From the NCBI GenBank assembly GCA_022822265.1, contig JAJECA010000051.1, positions 1 through 57,723 of the forward strand: a DNA stretch of 57,723 nt. Reading direction: 5' to 3'. Of the stretch, positions 16,748 through 25,727 are shown in pieces. Position 1 is the stretch's first letter, and every line of letters starts with the position of its first letter. The translations under genes and the position numbers were made by a program. Below the pieces are notes generated by a model that made no database searches, was not told the DNA's origin, and saw only the letters and a program-made list of their open reading frames with translations. Source of the DNA: Acidimicrobiia bacterium (GTDB lineage: Bacteria > Actinomycetota > Acidimicrobiia > Acidimicrobiales > Bin134).

Positions 16748-17941
16748 TTAGGCGACTTTGAAGAGGGTGGCGGCGTTATCTCGCATGATTTGGCGTTGTT
16801 CTTCTTCGGGGCGGTTGGCGATGAGGGTTATGAAGGAGTTGGGGTCGGCGATGCCTTCGGGGTGGGGGTGGTCGGAGCCGAATAGGACCTGGGAGGCGCC
16901 GATACGGTCGGCCAGGGCCTCCACGTCGTCCTCGGGGTAGGGGGACACGAAGCAGCACTGCTTGAAGATCTCGCTGATGCGGCCTGCGGGGCGGCCAGCG
17001 GGCCAGGGGCCGAAGCGGGCCATGCCCTTCTTCTTGTCCATCAGAGTGAGCAGGTAGTGGACCCAGTCGGAGCCGTTCTCGATGCTCAAGAAGTTGAGGT
17101 TGGGGAAGCGCTCGTGCATGTTGCCGTACAGCAGGGCCCCGAAGGTCTCCATGATGGGGCGGTCTCCGTGGAGGAAGGCCCACTGGAAGGCCGACATCTC
17201 CCGCACGTTGGCCACCGGGTCGTCGCCCATGCGTACGGCCAGATCGCCGTAGCGCAGGTCGGAAATGTGGAATGCCACCGGGACCTGGGCCTCGTTCAGA
17301 CGGGCCCAGAACGGGTCGTAGTAGGGGTCGGCGATCGAGCGGCCCTCGCCGCCCCAGGGGCAAGGCCGCAAATGCACGATGCGGGCTCCGGCCTCCAGCA
17401 CTCGGTCGAGTTCCTCGATGGCGTGCTCCCGCTCCAGCAGCGACAACAGCGGCGGGGTGAACAGTCGATTCTGGTAGTCGTAGGCCCAGTCGTCCTCTAG
17501 CCAGCGGTTGAAGGCCCGCAGGTTGGCGTAGGTCTGCTCTATGTCGTCCACCATGTACTCCTCTACTGAAACCCCGAAGGTGGGGAGAAGGATGGCCCAC
17601 TCCACGCCCTGGGAGTCGAGCAGGTCGAGGCGTGCGTCGGGCTGCTTGTAGGCGGGCAACATGTTCTCTGCGGTGTAGGAGTCGCCCCAGCTCAGGTCGG
17701 GGTTGTCCCGCTTGGCTTTGAACATCTCGTACATGGAGCCGGGAGCATTGGTCTTGTCGAACTTCACGTGCATGAAGTTGTAGGGCTGGTCGCCAACTTT
17801 GACTTCCCACTCCCCGTCGGCTCTTTGGCAGGCGGTGATGGCCTTGTCTTGGAAGCGTGCCTCAATATGGCGGCTGAAGCAGTCGGGGGCCTCGTAGTAG
17901 TGATTGTCGGAGTCGAACGTGCGGTAGCCGAGGTCGGCCAT
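16748..17941 (-). CDS. Amidohydrolase-2 family metal-dependent hydrolase or decarboxylase
   Basis: 397-residue TIM-barrel protein of the Amidohydro_2 group, which includes ACMSD and resorcylate decarboxylases. Likely metal or active-site segments are FDSDNHYYEAPDCF at the N-terminus, VAFHISDLRYGD, FLSIENGSDW and FGSDHPHPEG near the C-terminus. It is the last gene of a six-gene minus-strand operon that starts at 23943, lying 41 nt after the CPBP gene. In this family the enzyme may decarboxylate, hydrolyse or hydrate an intermediate. The CoA ligases upstream suggest an acid substrate, but this is inference. Confidence 0.78.
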   Translation of the reverse strand: MADLGYRTFDSDNHYYEAPDCFSRHIEARFQDKAITACQRADGEWEVKVGDQPYNFMHVKFDKTNAPGSMYEMFKAKRDNPDLSWGDSYTAENMLPAYKQPDARLDLLDSQGVEWAILLPTFGVSVEEYMVDDIEQTYANLRAFNRWLEDDWAYDYQNRLFTPPLLSLLEREHAIEELDRVLEAGARIVHLRPCPWGGEGRSIADPYYDPFWARLNEAQVPVAFHISDLRYGDLAVRMGDDPVANVREMSAFQWAFLHGDRPIMETFGALLYGNMHERFPNLNFLSIENGSDWVHYLLTLMDKKKGMARFGPWPAGRPAGRISEIFKQCCFVSPYPEDDVEALADRIGASQVLFGSDHPHPEGIADPNSFITLIANRPEEEQRQIMRDNAATLFKVA

Positions 17942-17982
17942 GGAGTTAGCTTAGGTTCTGGGCGCGATGGGCGACCCAGCGG

Positions 17983-18762
17983 CTACTGGATGCCCAGGAC
18001 CAGCAAGTCGATGGTGAGGGCGACGGCGAAGTGGAGGGCGGCGCCTAGGTAGACGGAGCCGGTTCTTAGGCTGAGAAAGCCGAGGACCGTTCCGGCGACG
18101 ATGGAGCCGAGGGCTTCAGCCAGGGGCTTGGTGAGGTGGATCATCACGTAGGGGATGAGGGCGATGAACACGGCCATGGCGCCGAAGCGGCGGGCTAGAC
18201 CGTGGACCAATACGCCGCGGAAGAAGAACTCGAGGGCGAGGAACTGCCCGGCGTACACCGCCTCCCAGATGTAGAAGCGGGGCCAGTAGCCGATGCCGGG
18301 GGGCGGCTCGTAGAAGGGGTAGGTGTCTTGGAATTCGCCGTTGAAGCTGGCCGCCACCACGAACGGCAACAGCACCAGGTAGAGGCCCAAGTAGAGGGGA
18401 GCGTGGCGGCGGAGTTCAGGACCGGCCTTGAGGCCGAGGTCCCGCAGGCGAGTTCGCAGCACATAGCGGGCCACCAGCACAGCGGGCACCAGGTACACCA
18501 CCCAGCGGAACAGGCCCCAGTACATGCGGCGGTTGAACCCGGCATGCTCGGAAGCACTTAAGGCCTCCTCGAACCGGTCGGCCAGACCATCGAGGGCCAC
18601 GCCGTCGAGGGTGGCGGTGAGCCAGTCGGTGGTGGAAGACAGTCCGCCGTAGCGGATGGCGATGACGGTGCCGATGGCCAACAGGATGAGGACCACCGCG
18701 TTGCGGTCCACCTCCCCCGGTGCTGGAGCCGCCGCTCGAATCCGGCCGCCGACCCCGCTCAT
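17983..18762 (-). CDS. CPBP-family intramembrane protease-like protein
   Basis: 259-residue membrane protein with about seven hydrophobic segments. CPBP (Abi/Rce1) features are EFFFRG for motif 1, IPYVMIH for motif 2 and ALHFAVALTIDL for motif 3. Motif 1 has only the second of the two usual glutamates (LEFFFR instead of EExxxR), which could impair proteolysis or mark a sub-branch. CPBP proteins act in prenyl-protein processing, bacteriocin immunity or membrane signalling. Here the gene sits between an SDR and an amidohydrolase in a catabolic operon, 16 nt after the SDR stop, so its role is unexplained. An N-terminal basic stretch precedes the first helix. Confidence 0.72.
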   Translation of the reverse strand: MSGVGGRIRAAAPAPGEVDRNAVVLILLAIGTVIAIRYGGLSSTTDWLTATLDGVALDGLADRFEEALSASEHAGFNRRMYWGLFRWVVYLVPAVLVARYVLRTRLRDLGLKAGPELRRHAPLYLGLYLVLLPFVVAASFNGEFQDTYPFYEPPPGIGYWPRFYIWEAVYAGQFLALEFFFRGVLVHGLARRFGAMAVFIALIPYVMIHLTKPLAEALGSIVAGTVLGFLSLRTGSVYLGAALHFAVALTIDLLVLGIQ

Positions 18763-18778
18763 CGGCCGAGAGTCAAGG

Positions 18779-19543
18779 TCACGGGGTGAGGTACCACCCG
18801 CCGGAGATGTTGATCACCTGGCCGGTGATGTGGGCCGACTCGTCGCCGCACAGAAAGGCAATGGTGTTGGCCACGTCCTCGGGCTCGCCGTGGCGGCGCA
18901 GCGGGGTCTCCTCCCGGAACGACTCGTAGTACTCGGCCTGGGCGTCCACCCACTTGGAGCGGATCAAACCAGGGGCCACCGCGTTCACTCGGATGTTGTA
19001 CGGACCGCCCTCAATAGCCGCACCTCGGGTGACCTCATTGAGCGCGGCCTTGGCCGCGGCGTACGGTCCCTCCCGACCGTTGCCCCCCAGATAAGCGGCC
19101 ACCGACGAGACGTTGACGATGCGTCCCCACTGGCGATCCCGCATGGCCCCGATGGTGCGCCATATCAGCCACCAACAAGCCGTGAGGTCCACGCCGATAA
19201 CCCAGTCCCAATCCTCGGGCTTGTAGTCGAAGATGCTGCCTTGCACGTTGACCGCCGCACTGTTCACCAGGATGTCCACCGCGCCCATCTCGGCGTACAC
19301 CTCGTCCATGGTCTTGGCCATGTGCTCCCGGTCACCGATGTCGGCCACCGCGGCCATCACCGGCACGTCATAGGCCTCCCGCAGGGCATCGGCGGTCTCA
19401 TTGGTACGGCGCTCGTGGTTGTCTAGTACCACGATCCCGGCCCCATAAGAGGCCAGCGTCCGGCACGTGGTCGAGCCGATAGCCGCCCCCGCCGCACCCG
19501 TGACCAGCGCGACCCGACCGGCAAATTCATTCTCCGCGGGCAT
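18779..19543 (-). CDS. SDR-family oxidoreductase
   Basis: 254-residue short-chain dehydrogenase. The N-terminal cofactor motif is TGAAGAAIG, one residue longer than the common TGxxxGIG. Asp in VVLDNHERR suggests a preference for NAD(H). NSAA replaces NNAG; the Ser of NVSSVAAYL and YAAAK form the catalytic set. The start lies 13 nt after the stop of the acyl-CoA synthetase gene, in an operon with CoA ligases and amidohydrolases. It may oxidise a hydroxyacyl or alcohol intermediate of that unknown pathway. Confidence 0.82.
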   Translation of the reverse strand: MPAENEFAGRVALVTGAAGAAIGSTTCRTLASYGAGIVVLDNHERRTNETADALREAYDVPVMAAVADIGDREHMAKTMDEVYAEMGAVDILVNSAAVNVQGSIFDYKPEDWDWVIGVDLTACWWLIWRTIGAMRDRQWGRIVNVSSVAAYLGGNGREGPYAAAKAALNEVTRGAAIEGGPYNIRVNAVAPGLIRSKWVDAQAEYYESFREETPLRRHGEPEDVANTIAFLCGDESAHITGQVINISGGWYLTP

Positions 19544-19556
19544 GGAGCGATGGTAG

Positions 19557-21683
19557 CTACCCAGCGAGGGCGCGGTTGCGGGCGTGGCGTTTGGCGGCGG
19601 CTACGGCGGCCATGGCCTCGGCGAAGCGGGTGAACGTGGGGAGGTTGGCGTCTAGGCAGGTTTGCTGGATGCGGGCGGCGGTTTCGGGTGGGGCGCAGTC
19701 GAGGTTGCGGAGGACGAGGGACAGGCGGGTGTGGGGCCAGGCGCGGGCGGCGGTGGTCTCGATGATGGGGAAAAGGCGCTCGATGCCGTCTCCGGCGTAG
19801 CTGTAGAAGGCCTGCACGTTGGTGTGGACCACCACATCGGGATAGGGCTGGACCTCCAAGATGGGGTCGAGGGCCTGCACCAGCACATCGGGCTCCGAGA
19901 CCGGGCCGAAGCCGATCTCGATGGGGTTGCGGATGCTGGTGCCCACCCCGTAGCCCAAGTCCCGAACCGCCTGCTGGCCCTGATCGCTCACGGGGGTGGT
20001 GATCAAGCCAGCCTGGTCGGCGGCGTCGGTTCCCAACACGGAGGCGCCCCCGCCCACCCCTATCACCAGGGTGTCGAGGTCGCCGCTGATGTCGGCCTCT
20101 GCCCAGCGCTGGAGATAGGCGACTGCGGCGAGTAGATCCTCGATGGTGCTCACGATGCTGGTGCCGGTGGACGCACTGATGGCGTCCCAGATCCGGTGAT
20201 CGGCCACTAGGGCCCCAGTGTGCGACACCGCCGCTCCCCCGCCCTGAGCGGTGCGGCCCCCCACCAGCATCACCACCGGCTTGCGACCCTTGGCGGCATG
20301 GAGGGCGTCGGTGAGCCGGCGACCGTCACGGGGATCTTCCAGGTACAGGCCGATGATCCCGGTGTCGGGGTCGTCCACCAGCCAGCCCAGCAGCTCGCCG
20401 GGGGTGACGTCGACGCTGTTGCCCACTGTGCAGAGCTTGGACAAGCGGATACCTCGGATCGCCCCGCCCTTCACCATGTCGCCGGCCAGCCCGCCGCTTT
20501 GGGAGATCATGGACACTCGGCCAACCTCGGTGGGGGCGTTGCGCAAGAACGTCTGACGACCGGCCGGACTATAGGCCCCCAAGCAGTTAGGACCCAGCAC
20601 CCGCACTCCCGCCTCCCGGGCCACCGCGCCCAGCGCGTCTTCCAGATCAGTGCCCTCCCTGCTGGCTTCCCGGAATCCCCCGCTGATGACGTGGACGAAC
20701 TTGGCCTTGCCCGCCGCCCCCCTCACCAGATCGGCGCAGGCCGCGGCGGGCACCGCCCCAACCACGTAGTCCACTTCGCCGTCGATGTCGGCCACCGTGG
20801 GCACCGCGGGCACGCCGTCGATCTCGGTTGCCTTGGGGTGTACGGCCCACAAGGTGCCCGGCCCCCAGCCCAACTCCTTGTACGCAGTGAGAAAGGTGTT
20901 GCCAAATCCGGGCCGACTGGTTGAGGCACCGGCTACTGCGATGCCGCGGGGGGCGAACAGCGGCCCAAAGTCGGTGGGCGGCAGCTCGTGGCGCATCTCG
21001 TCCGGCGCATCCCGGGTGATAAGCCGGGCGTCCACCGCGATAGCGCCATCGGACGTAGCTATAACCGGATTGCACTCCAGTTCGGCCAGATTGCCGCCCA
21101 ATTCGACAGCCACTCCATCGGGACCGGCCACGGCCATCAGCAGTTCGACTAGCGACTCGACGTCCACCGGCGGCTGCCCCCGCAATCCGTCCAACAGCTC
21201 CGCCCCCTTGAACCCGGCAACCATGGCCTCGGCGTCGGCTCGAGAGATGGGGGCCAGCCGCAGGACAACCTCGTCGAGCACCTCAGTCAGGGTGCCGCCC
21301 AGACCCAATGCGGCCACCGGGCCGAACGGGGGCCGGTCCACCACCCCGACCAGAAGCTCCACCCCAGCCTCGGCTTGCTCTTCGATCAGGAACCCTTCGA
21401 GGCGGACACCTGCCGCCGCGGCCTCCGCAGCCATCGTCGAGGCCTCGTAGTCCAGTTCATAGGGGGCCAGCCCCAGACGCACCGCCCCCACGTCCGATTT
21501 GTGCACCAGCCCGCCGCCCCAGCCCTTGAGCACCAGCGACCCGGAAAGCCCCTCGGCTTTCGCGGCCGCGGCCAGCACCGAAGGGTCGGCCACTGCATCC
21601 GCGAAGGCAACGCTGACCCCCTTAGGAACCGCTATCCCCGCCACTGCCAGCAAGGCCTTGACCTCGGGTTCGGGAACGGTCAT
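19557..21683 (-). CDS. NDP-forming acyl-CoA synthetase, fused beta-alpha subunits
   Basis: 708 residues in permuted beta-alpha order. Residues 1 to about 220 are the ATP-grasp (beta-like) domain (LVLKGWGGGLVHKSDVGAV, LGLGGTLTEVLDEVVLRLAP, ELECNPVI). The rest contains the CoA-binding Rossmann domain (GIAVAGASTSRPGFGN), the LGPNCLG segment, and ligase domains with SQSGGLAGDMVKGG and the phospho-histidine segment AVSHTGAL. Family members convert an acid, CoA and ATP (or GTP) reversibly to acyl-CoA and NDP, or act as acetate/pimeloyl-CoA-type ligases. ATG 21683 overlaps the preceding stop as ATGA; the frame is open further upstream, but only as a shadow of the neighbouring gene. The substrate is unknown. 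Confidence 0.82.
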   Translation of the reverse strand: MTVPEPEVKALLAVAGIAVPKGVSVAFADAVADPSVLAAAAKAEGLSGSLVLKGWGGGLVHKSDVGAVRLGLAPYELDYEASTMAAEAAAAGVRLEGFLIEEQAEAGVELLVGVVDRPPFGPVAALGLGGTLTEVLDEVVLRLAPISRADAEAMVAGFKGAELLDGLRGQPPVDVESLVELLMAVAGPDGVAVELGGNLAELECNPVIATSDGAIAVDARLITRDAPDEMRHELPPTDFGPLFAPRGIAVAGASTSRPGFGNTFLTAYKELGWGPGTLWAVHPKATEIDGVPAVPTVADIDGEVDYVVGAVPAAACADLVRGAAGKAKFVHVISGGFREASREGTDLEDALGAVAREAGVRVLGPNCLGAYSPAGRQTFLRNAPTEVGRVSMISQSGGLAGDMVKGGAIRGIRLSKLCTVGNSVDVTPGELLGWLVDDPDTGIIGLYLEDPRDGRRLTDALHAAKGRKPVVMLVGGRTAQGGGAAVSHTGALVADHRIWDAISASTGTSIVSTIEDLLAAVAYLQRWAEADISGDLDTLVIGVGGGASVLGTDAADQAGLITTPVSDQGQQAVRDLGYGVGTSIRNPIEIGFGPVSEPDVLVQALDPILEVQPYPDVVVHTNVQAFYSYAGDGIERLFPIIETTAARAWPHTRLSLVLRNLDCAPPETAARIQQTCLDANLPTFTRFAEAMAAVAAAKRHARNRALAG

Positions 21684-22552
21684 CCGAGGCGGGTGAACAC
21701 CCGGCGAGCGGTGTGGCCGAGGAGGTTGGCCCGAGCCTCGTCGCCCAGCTCTACCTCGCTCAACTGGCCGAGGCCATGGCGGTGGCCCACGGTGGGGAAG
21801 CCCGTGCCCCACAGGCACTTGCGCCGCCCGGCGCCGTTTATGAACGCCAGCAGCTCGGCCGACCAGTGGCGGGGCGGGTACACCGACGTGCCCAAGTACA
21901 CGTTGGGGAACTTGAGGGCCATGGCGATGCACTCGGCCACCCACGGCCAGCCGGTGTGCGACAGCACGAAGCGCACGTCGGGGAAGTAGAGGGCGGGGCG
22001 GTCGATGCTGACGGGCACCCCGCACTCGCTGGGCATGAGCCCGCCCGAGGTGCCGGCCTGCATCACGAAGGGCATGTCGTGGGTCGCACACAGGGCGTAG
22101 TAGGGGTAGTAGTCGGCGTGGTCGAAGCGGCGGTCGAAGCTGTGGGTGTGGGTGTGCAGGCCCACGCACCAGGGCCGCTCCAGCATGGCGGCGGCCTCGT
22201 CCACTCCGGCCATGCCGGTGCGGGGATCAACCGACCACTGGCCGAAGAACCGGCCAGGGTGGTCGGCGGCCAGCCGGTCGAGGTCGTCGGGCTGGGCGGC
22301 CACCAGCTCGAAGTCGGTGGCCTCGGGATGGGCGGGCAAATGGGTCACGGGCAGGATCACTGCGGCGATGCCCAGCTCGTCCATGCGGGCCACCATGGTG
22401 TCGGCGTCGCAGAAGGAGTCGGTGTCATCGGTGCGCACCTTCACGGCGATGCCGGTGGCCTCCAAGGCGGCGTTCCACACGTCGGCCTGCTCGGGGAAGA
22501 ACCGGTTGCACCAGTAGTCGATGGCACCCTCGGCCGGCGCGGCAACGCTCAT
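21680..22552 (-). CDS. Amidohydrolase-like protein with altered metal-site residues
   Basis: 290-residue TIM-barrel protein related to Amidohydro_2 enzymes. Family-like segments are HTHTHSFDRRFDH, FVMQAGTSGG, FVLSHTGWPWVAECI and LWGTGFPTVGH. Two usual metal-site positions look changed: the N-terminal HxH strand reads IDYWCNRFFP, and the late Asp motif (GSD/GTD) reads GTG. It may have lost the metal, use another mechanism, or bind rather than transform a ligand. It overlaps the CoA ligase upstream and the acyl-CoA synthetase downstream by 4 nt each (ATGA), so the three are tightly co-expressed. Confidence 0.72.
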   Translation of the reverse strand: MSVAAPAEGAIDYWCNRFFPEQADVWNAALEATGIAVKVRTDDTDSFCDADTMVARMDELGIAAVILPVTHLPAHPEATDFELVAAQPDDLDRLAADHPGRFFGQWSVDPRTGMAGVDEAAAMLERPWCVGLHTHTHSFDRRFDHADYYPYYALCATHDMPFVMQAGTSGGLMPSECGVPVSIDRPALYFPDVRFVLSHTGWPWVAECIAMALKFPNVYLGTSVYPPRHWSAELLAFINGAGRRKCLWGTGFPTVGHRHGLGQLSEVELGDEARANLLGHTARRVFTRLG

Positions 22553-23943
22553 GGCCGCTCGTCCTTGAACCGAATCAACTTGGCCGCGCCGGAGGCCATA
22601 CCGGTGAGCTCGTCCAGCCCACCGGGGCCGACCACCTCGGCGGTCATCCTCACCCCAACAACCTCTTTGAGGCGGTCCTCCACCCGCTCGGCCACTGCCC
22701 CGAACTCATCGGCCGGGGCGTCGCTGGCCACCATCACGATCATCTCGTCGCGGTCGCCAGCCCGCACCGCCCGGCAGAAGAAGTCCTCGGTCACTCCGGG
22801 CACGTCGCTGATCACCTCGCCGATGGCCTCGGGCCACACGTTCACCCCCCGCAGCTTGACCATGTTGTCGCCCCGACCGGCGAAGGGTCCCATGCGCCGC
22901 AGCCATGAGCCGCACTCGCACTGGCCCGGCGGATAGAGGAACGCCAGGTCCATGATGTTGTAGCGGAACTGGGGTGAGCCGGTCTTGTAGATCTCGGTGA
23001 TCACCAGCGCCCCCTGGGTGCCGTCGGGCACTGGCTCACCGGTCTCCACGTCCACCACCTGCACCACGAAGCAGTCCTCAAAGATGTGGAGTTGGCCGTT
23101 GCGCAGCGGGCACTCGATGGCCACGTTCTGCACCTCGTGGAACCCGTAGGGCTGGGCCGGGGTCACCCCCCACACCTCCTTCACCCGTTCGGCGTCGCCG
23201 ATGTGGCCGCCGGGCAGGGCCCGGATGTTGAAGTCGCTCTTGGGGTCGAGGCCCATCTCCACTGCGGTCTCGGCCATCTTCAACATGTAGTCGCCGGTGG
23301 TCAAGATGGCCGCCGCCCCGTATTCATAGGCCAGCTCCACCTGCTTGCGGGTGGAGGTCACGTTGCCGGTTCCGGTGGTGAGAACCACGCAGTTGAGCCA
23401 GCGGTACAGCGCCTCGTCGAAGGCGTGGGCCCCGTTGTGGGTGGAGTAGGCCCAAGCGTTTACCACCACGTCGCCGGGGCGGATCCCCTCGGCGTATAGC
23501 GCCCGGGCCATGGTGATGGCCCCCACCTCCCGGTCCCAAGCGGTGTAGAGGGTGGGCCGGGATCGCCCGGTGGTCCCCCCCGATACGTACAGCCGCATGG
23601 GCTCGTTGCGGGCGTCCTCCAGGCCGATGCTCTGGTAGTCGCCCAGCGGGGGGTTCTCGTTGATGGAGGCCCGGATGTCGTCCACGGTGTAGGCCGGGGC
23701 CTTCCACAGGTCGTCGAGGGTCTGGAGCTGATCGGGGTGGAAGCCGGCCGCCTCCCACCGCTTGCGGAAGAACGGCACCTGCCAGGCCCGATGGGCTCGG
23801 TCTTGGAGGCGTAGCAACTGCTTGCGGGCAATGGTGTCGGGATCCTCGAAAAAGGTGGTCTCAAAGTACTCCGGCGGGGGCGGGAACAGGCGCTGCATGG
23901 CCTCGTAGTCCAACTCGTGCGGTCGGCGCATCCCCGTGCTCAT
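22549..23943 (-). CDS. Phenylacetate-CoA-ligase-like AMP-forming enzyme
   Basis: 464-residue member of the PaaK/coenzyme F390 synthetase branch of adenylate-forming enzymes. The phosphate-binding loop is YVSGGTTGRSRPTLY (about residue 118), followed by YGFHEVQN in the adenylate site and YNIMDLAFLYPP and GRGDNMVKLRGVNVWP at the hinge to the small C-terminal domain. It likely activates a carboxylic acid to its CoA thioester. It is the first gene of the six-gene operon running down to 16748 and is divergent from an amidohydrolase gene at 24078. A cysteine pair (QCECGSW) before the hinge occurs in relatives. The acid is unknown, with aromatic acids as the usual guess. Confidence 0.83.
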   Translation of the reverse strand: MSTGMRRPHELDYEAMQRLFPPPPEYFETTFFEDPDTIARKQLLRLQDRAHRAWQVPFFRKRWEAAGFHPDQLQTLDDLWKAPAYTVDDIRASINENPPLGDYQSIGLEDARNEPMRLYVSGGTTGRSRPTLYTAWDREVGAITMARALYAEGIRPGDVVVNAWAYSTHNGAHAFDEALYRWLNCVVLTTGTGNVTSTRKQVELAYEYGAAAILTTGDYMLKMAETAVEMGLDPKSDFNIRALPGGHIGDAERVKEVWGVTPAQPYGFHEVQNVAIECPLRNGQLHIFEDCFVVQVVDVETGEPVPDGTQGALVITEIYKTGSPQFRYNIMDLAFLYPPGQCECGSWLRRMGPFAGRGDNMVKLRGVNVWPEAIGEVISDVPGVTEDFFCRAVRAGDRDEMIVMVASDAPADEFGAVAERVEDRLKEVVGVRMTAEVVGPGGLDELTGMASGAAKLIRFKDERP

Positions 23944-24077
23944 GGCCGCATCCCCGCGCTCAGAGAGCCACTTCCCGTGCTCATAGAACTGCCACGGTAC
24001 CCGCGCCGGGGTCTGCGGTGACAGACCAGCAAGCCCGCCGCGACACGAAACCCCAGCCGCCAGCTACCGTTTTGGCC

Positions 24078-25190
24078 GTGAGAGTCATCTCGGCCGATTG
24101 CCACATCAACGAACCGCCCCACGTGTTCGAGCAGGTGCCCGAGGAGTACAAAGACCGCATCCCCCGCATGATGCCCGCACCCGACGGGGGCGACGGGTGG
24201 TCGTTCGACGGCGGACCGCCCAAGCGCAGCTTCGGCATCGAGGCCATGGCCGGGGTGGCCAAGGAGGACTACAAGCTCTCGGGCATGAAGTTCGAGGAGA
24301 TCATGCCGGGCAACTACGACGGCGTTGCCCACTGCGCTGACATGGACATCGACGGCGTGTGGGGCTCGGTGGTGTATCCGGCCAACTCCATCTTCACCTA
24401 CCTGGAGCCCGACCGGGGCCTGGCCGTGGCCTGCATGCGGAGCTACAACGACTGGGTGCTGGACGAGTTCCAGGGCGCGGCCCCCGACCGACTACGAGGC
24501 CTGCCCATGCTGCCCACCGAGGACGGCATGGACGTCACCCTGGCCGAGGTGGATCGGGTGATGGAGAAGGGGGCCAAGGGGCTGTTCATCCCCGGCATGC
24601 CCTCCCGGCCCTACAACCACTCGTACTACGAGCCGCTGTGGAAGGCGTGCTCAGACCTCGACGTGCCGGTCACCTTCCACCGCACCTTCGGCGGCAAGCC
24701 GCCCGACTCCGACTGGGACGAGCTGGTGGAGCAGAACGTGTCGGTGCCCGGCATCGTCAACCGTTTCTTCAGCGCGGTGCGCCCGCTCACCTACATGATC
24801 TTCGCCGGCATCTTCGACCGCCATCCCAACCTCAAGGTGGTGGCCGCCGAGGTGAACTACGGCTGGGTGCCGTTCTGGTACCAGACCATGGACGACGAGT
24901 ACCACACCCAGTCGGCCTGGTCCGACTCGCCCATGGAGCGCGAGCCCAGCAGCTACCTGGGCACCAACGTGTTCGTCACCGGCCTCGACGACCACAACGG
25001 CCACATGCAGATGGCCGCCGGCAACCAGACCCTGGTGAACATGTCCATGTGGTCGTCCGACTACCCCCACTCGGTAACCCTGTGGCCCAACAGCCAAACG
25101 ATCATCGCCGAACTCGTCCAAAACATGACCGACCCCGACAAAGAAAAAGTCCTCTACGCCAACGCCGCCCACGTCTACAAATACAACTGA
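24078..25190 (+). CDS. Amidohydrolase-2 family protein
   Basis: 370-residue TIM-barrel metal-dependent hydrolase or decarboxylase. Likely active-site segments are ISADCHINEPPHVFEQVP at the N-terminus, VTFHRTFGGKPPD, VVAAEVNYGWVPFW and MWSSDYPHSVTLWPNS near the end. GTG 24078 gives the family-like N-terminus; the frame is open to another GTG at 24018, and neither has a good ribosome binding site. It is divergent from the PaaK-like operon, so both probably share the regulatory region 23944-24077. It resembles the gene at 25728-26942 in organisation, suggesting paralogues acting in one pathway. The substrate is unknown. Confidence 0.78.
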   Translation: MRVISADCHINEPPHVFEQVPEEYKDRIPRMMPAPDGGDGWSFDGGPPKRSFGIEAMAGVAKEDYKLSGMKFEEIMPGNYDGVAHCADMDIDGVWGSVVYPANSIFTYLEPDRGLAVACMRSYNDWVLDEFQGAAPDRLRGLPMLPTEDGMDVTLAEVDRVMEKGAKGLFIPGMPSRPYNHSYYEPLWKACSDLDVPVTFHRTFGGKPPDSDWDELVEQNVSVPGIVNRFFSAVRPLTYMIFAGIFDRHPNLKVVAAEVNYGWVPFWYQTMDDEYHTQSAWSDSPMEREPSSYLGTNVFVTGLDDHNGHMQMAAGNQTLVNMSMWSSDYPHSVTLWPNSQTIIAELVQNMTDPDKEKVLYANAAHVYKYN

Positions 25191-25229
25191 CCCTCGCCCT
25201 CCCAGGGCCGAACCTCGCCAGCCGAAGAG

Positions 25230-25724
25230 CTACTGGTGGCGGCGGTCTTCGAAGTCTTCGGGGAGGTCTATGGGGGGGTCGGGGAGTTTGGTGATGTCCC
25301 TGCTGGCCAGGAGGGCTTCGAAGCCCTCGGGGTCGGCGGCCCAGGAGGCGGCGTCGCCCATCATCACCTCGAAGAGCTCTACGCCGTCGGGGCCGGCGAT
25401 GAGGGGGCCCAAGGCCGCACCGTGGGGGAGTTCGATGTGGGTGCCGGCGGGGCAGTGGACGTCGCCGCACATGAGATCGCCGCTCAGCACGTACATCACC
25501 TGCGGGGAGTGGTGGCCGTGGCGGTGCACGATCATGCCGGGGTCCCAGCGGGCCCACATAGACAGGTACTGCTTGCCGTGGCTGCCGAAGGTGAACCACT
25601 TCTCCCACACCGACTTCTGCCCGTCGGGGTGCATCTGGGTGCGGACCTGCTGAGTCTTCAGATCCTCGTCGTCGAGATGGCGGAAGATGGGCTCCACTCC
25701 GGGAACCTCATGGGGCGACGCCAT
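25230..25724 (-). CDS. Cupin-domain protein
   Basis: 164-residue single-cupin protein. The beta-barrel metal motif is visible as MIVHRHGHHSPQVMYVLSG with three histidines, followed by the second motif PAGTHIELPHGAALGP. Similar cupins act as dioxygenases, isomerases or small sensors. It lies 3 nt after the stop of the amidohydrolase gene upstream, so the pair is co-transcribed and probably works on the same compound. Specific function is unknown. Confidence 0.75.
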   Translation of the reverse strand: MASPHEVPGVEPIFRHLDDEDLKTQQVRTQMHPDGQKSVWEKWFTFGSHGKQYLSMWARWDPGMIVHRHGHHSPQVMYVLSGDLMCGDVHCPAGTHIELPHGAALGPLIAGPDGVELFEVMMGDAASWAADPEGFEALLASRDITKLPDPPIDLPEDFEDRRHQ

Positions 25725-25727
25725 CGC

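Noticed and set aside
18720..19426. Plus-strand open frames opposite the SDR and acyl-CoA synthetase genes
   Set aside because: Antisense to well-supported genes, without motifs or ribosome binding sites.
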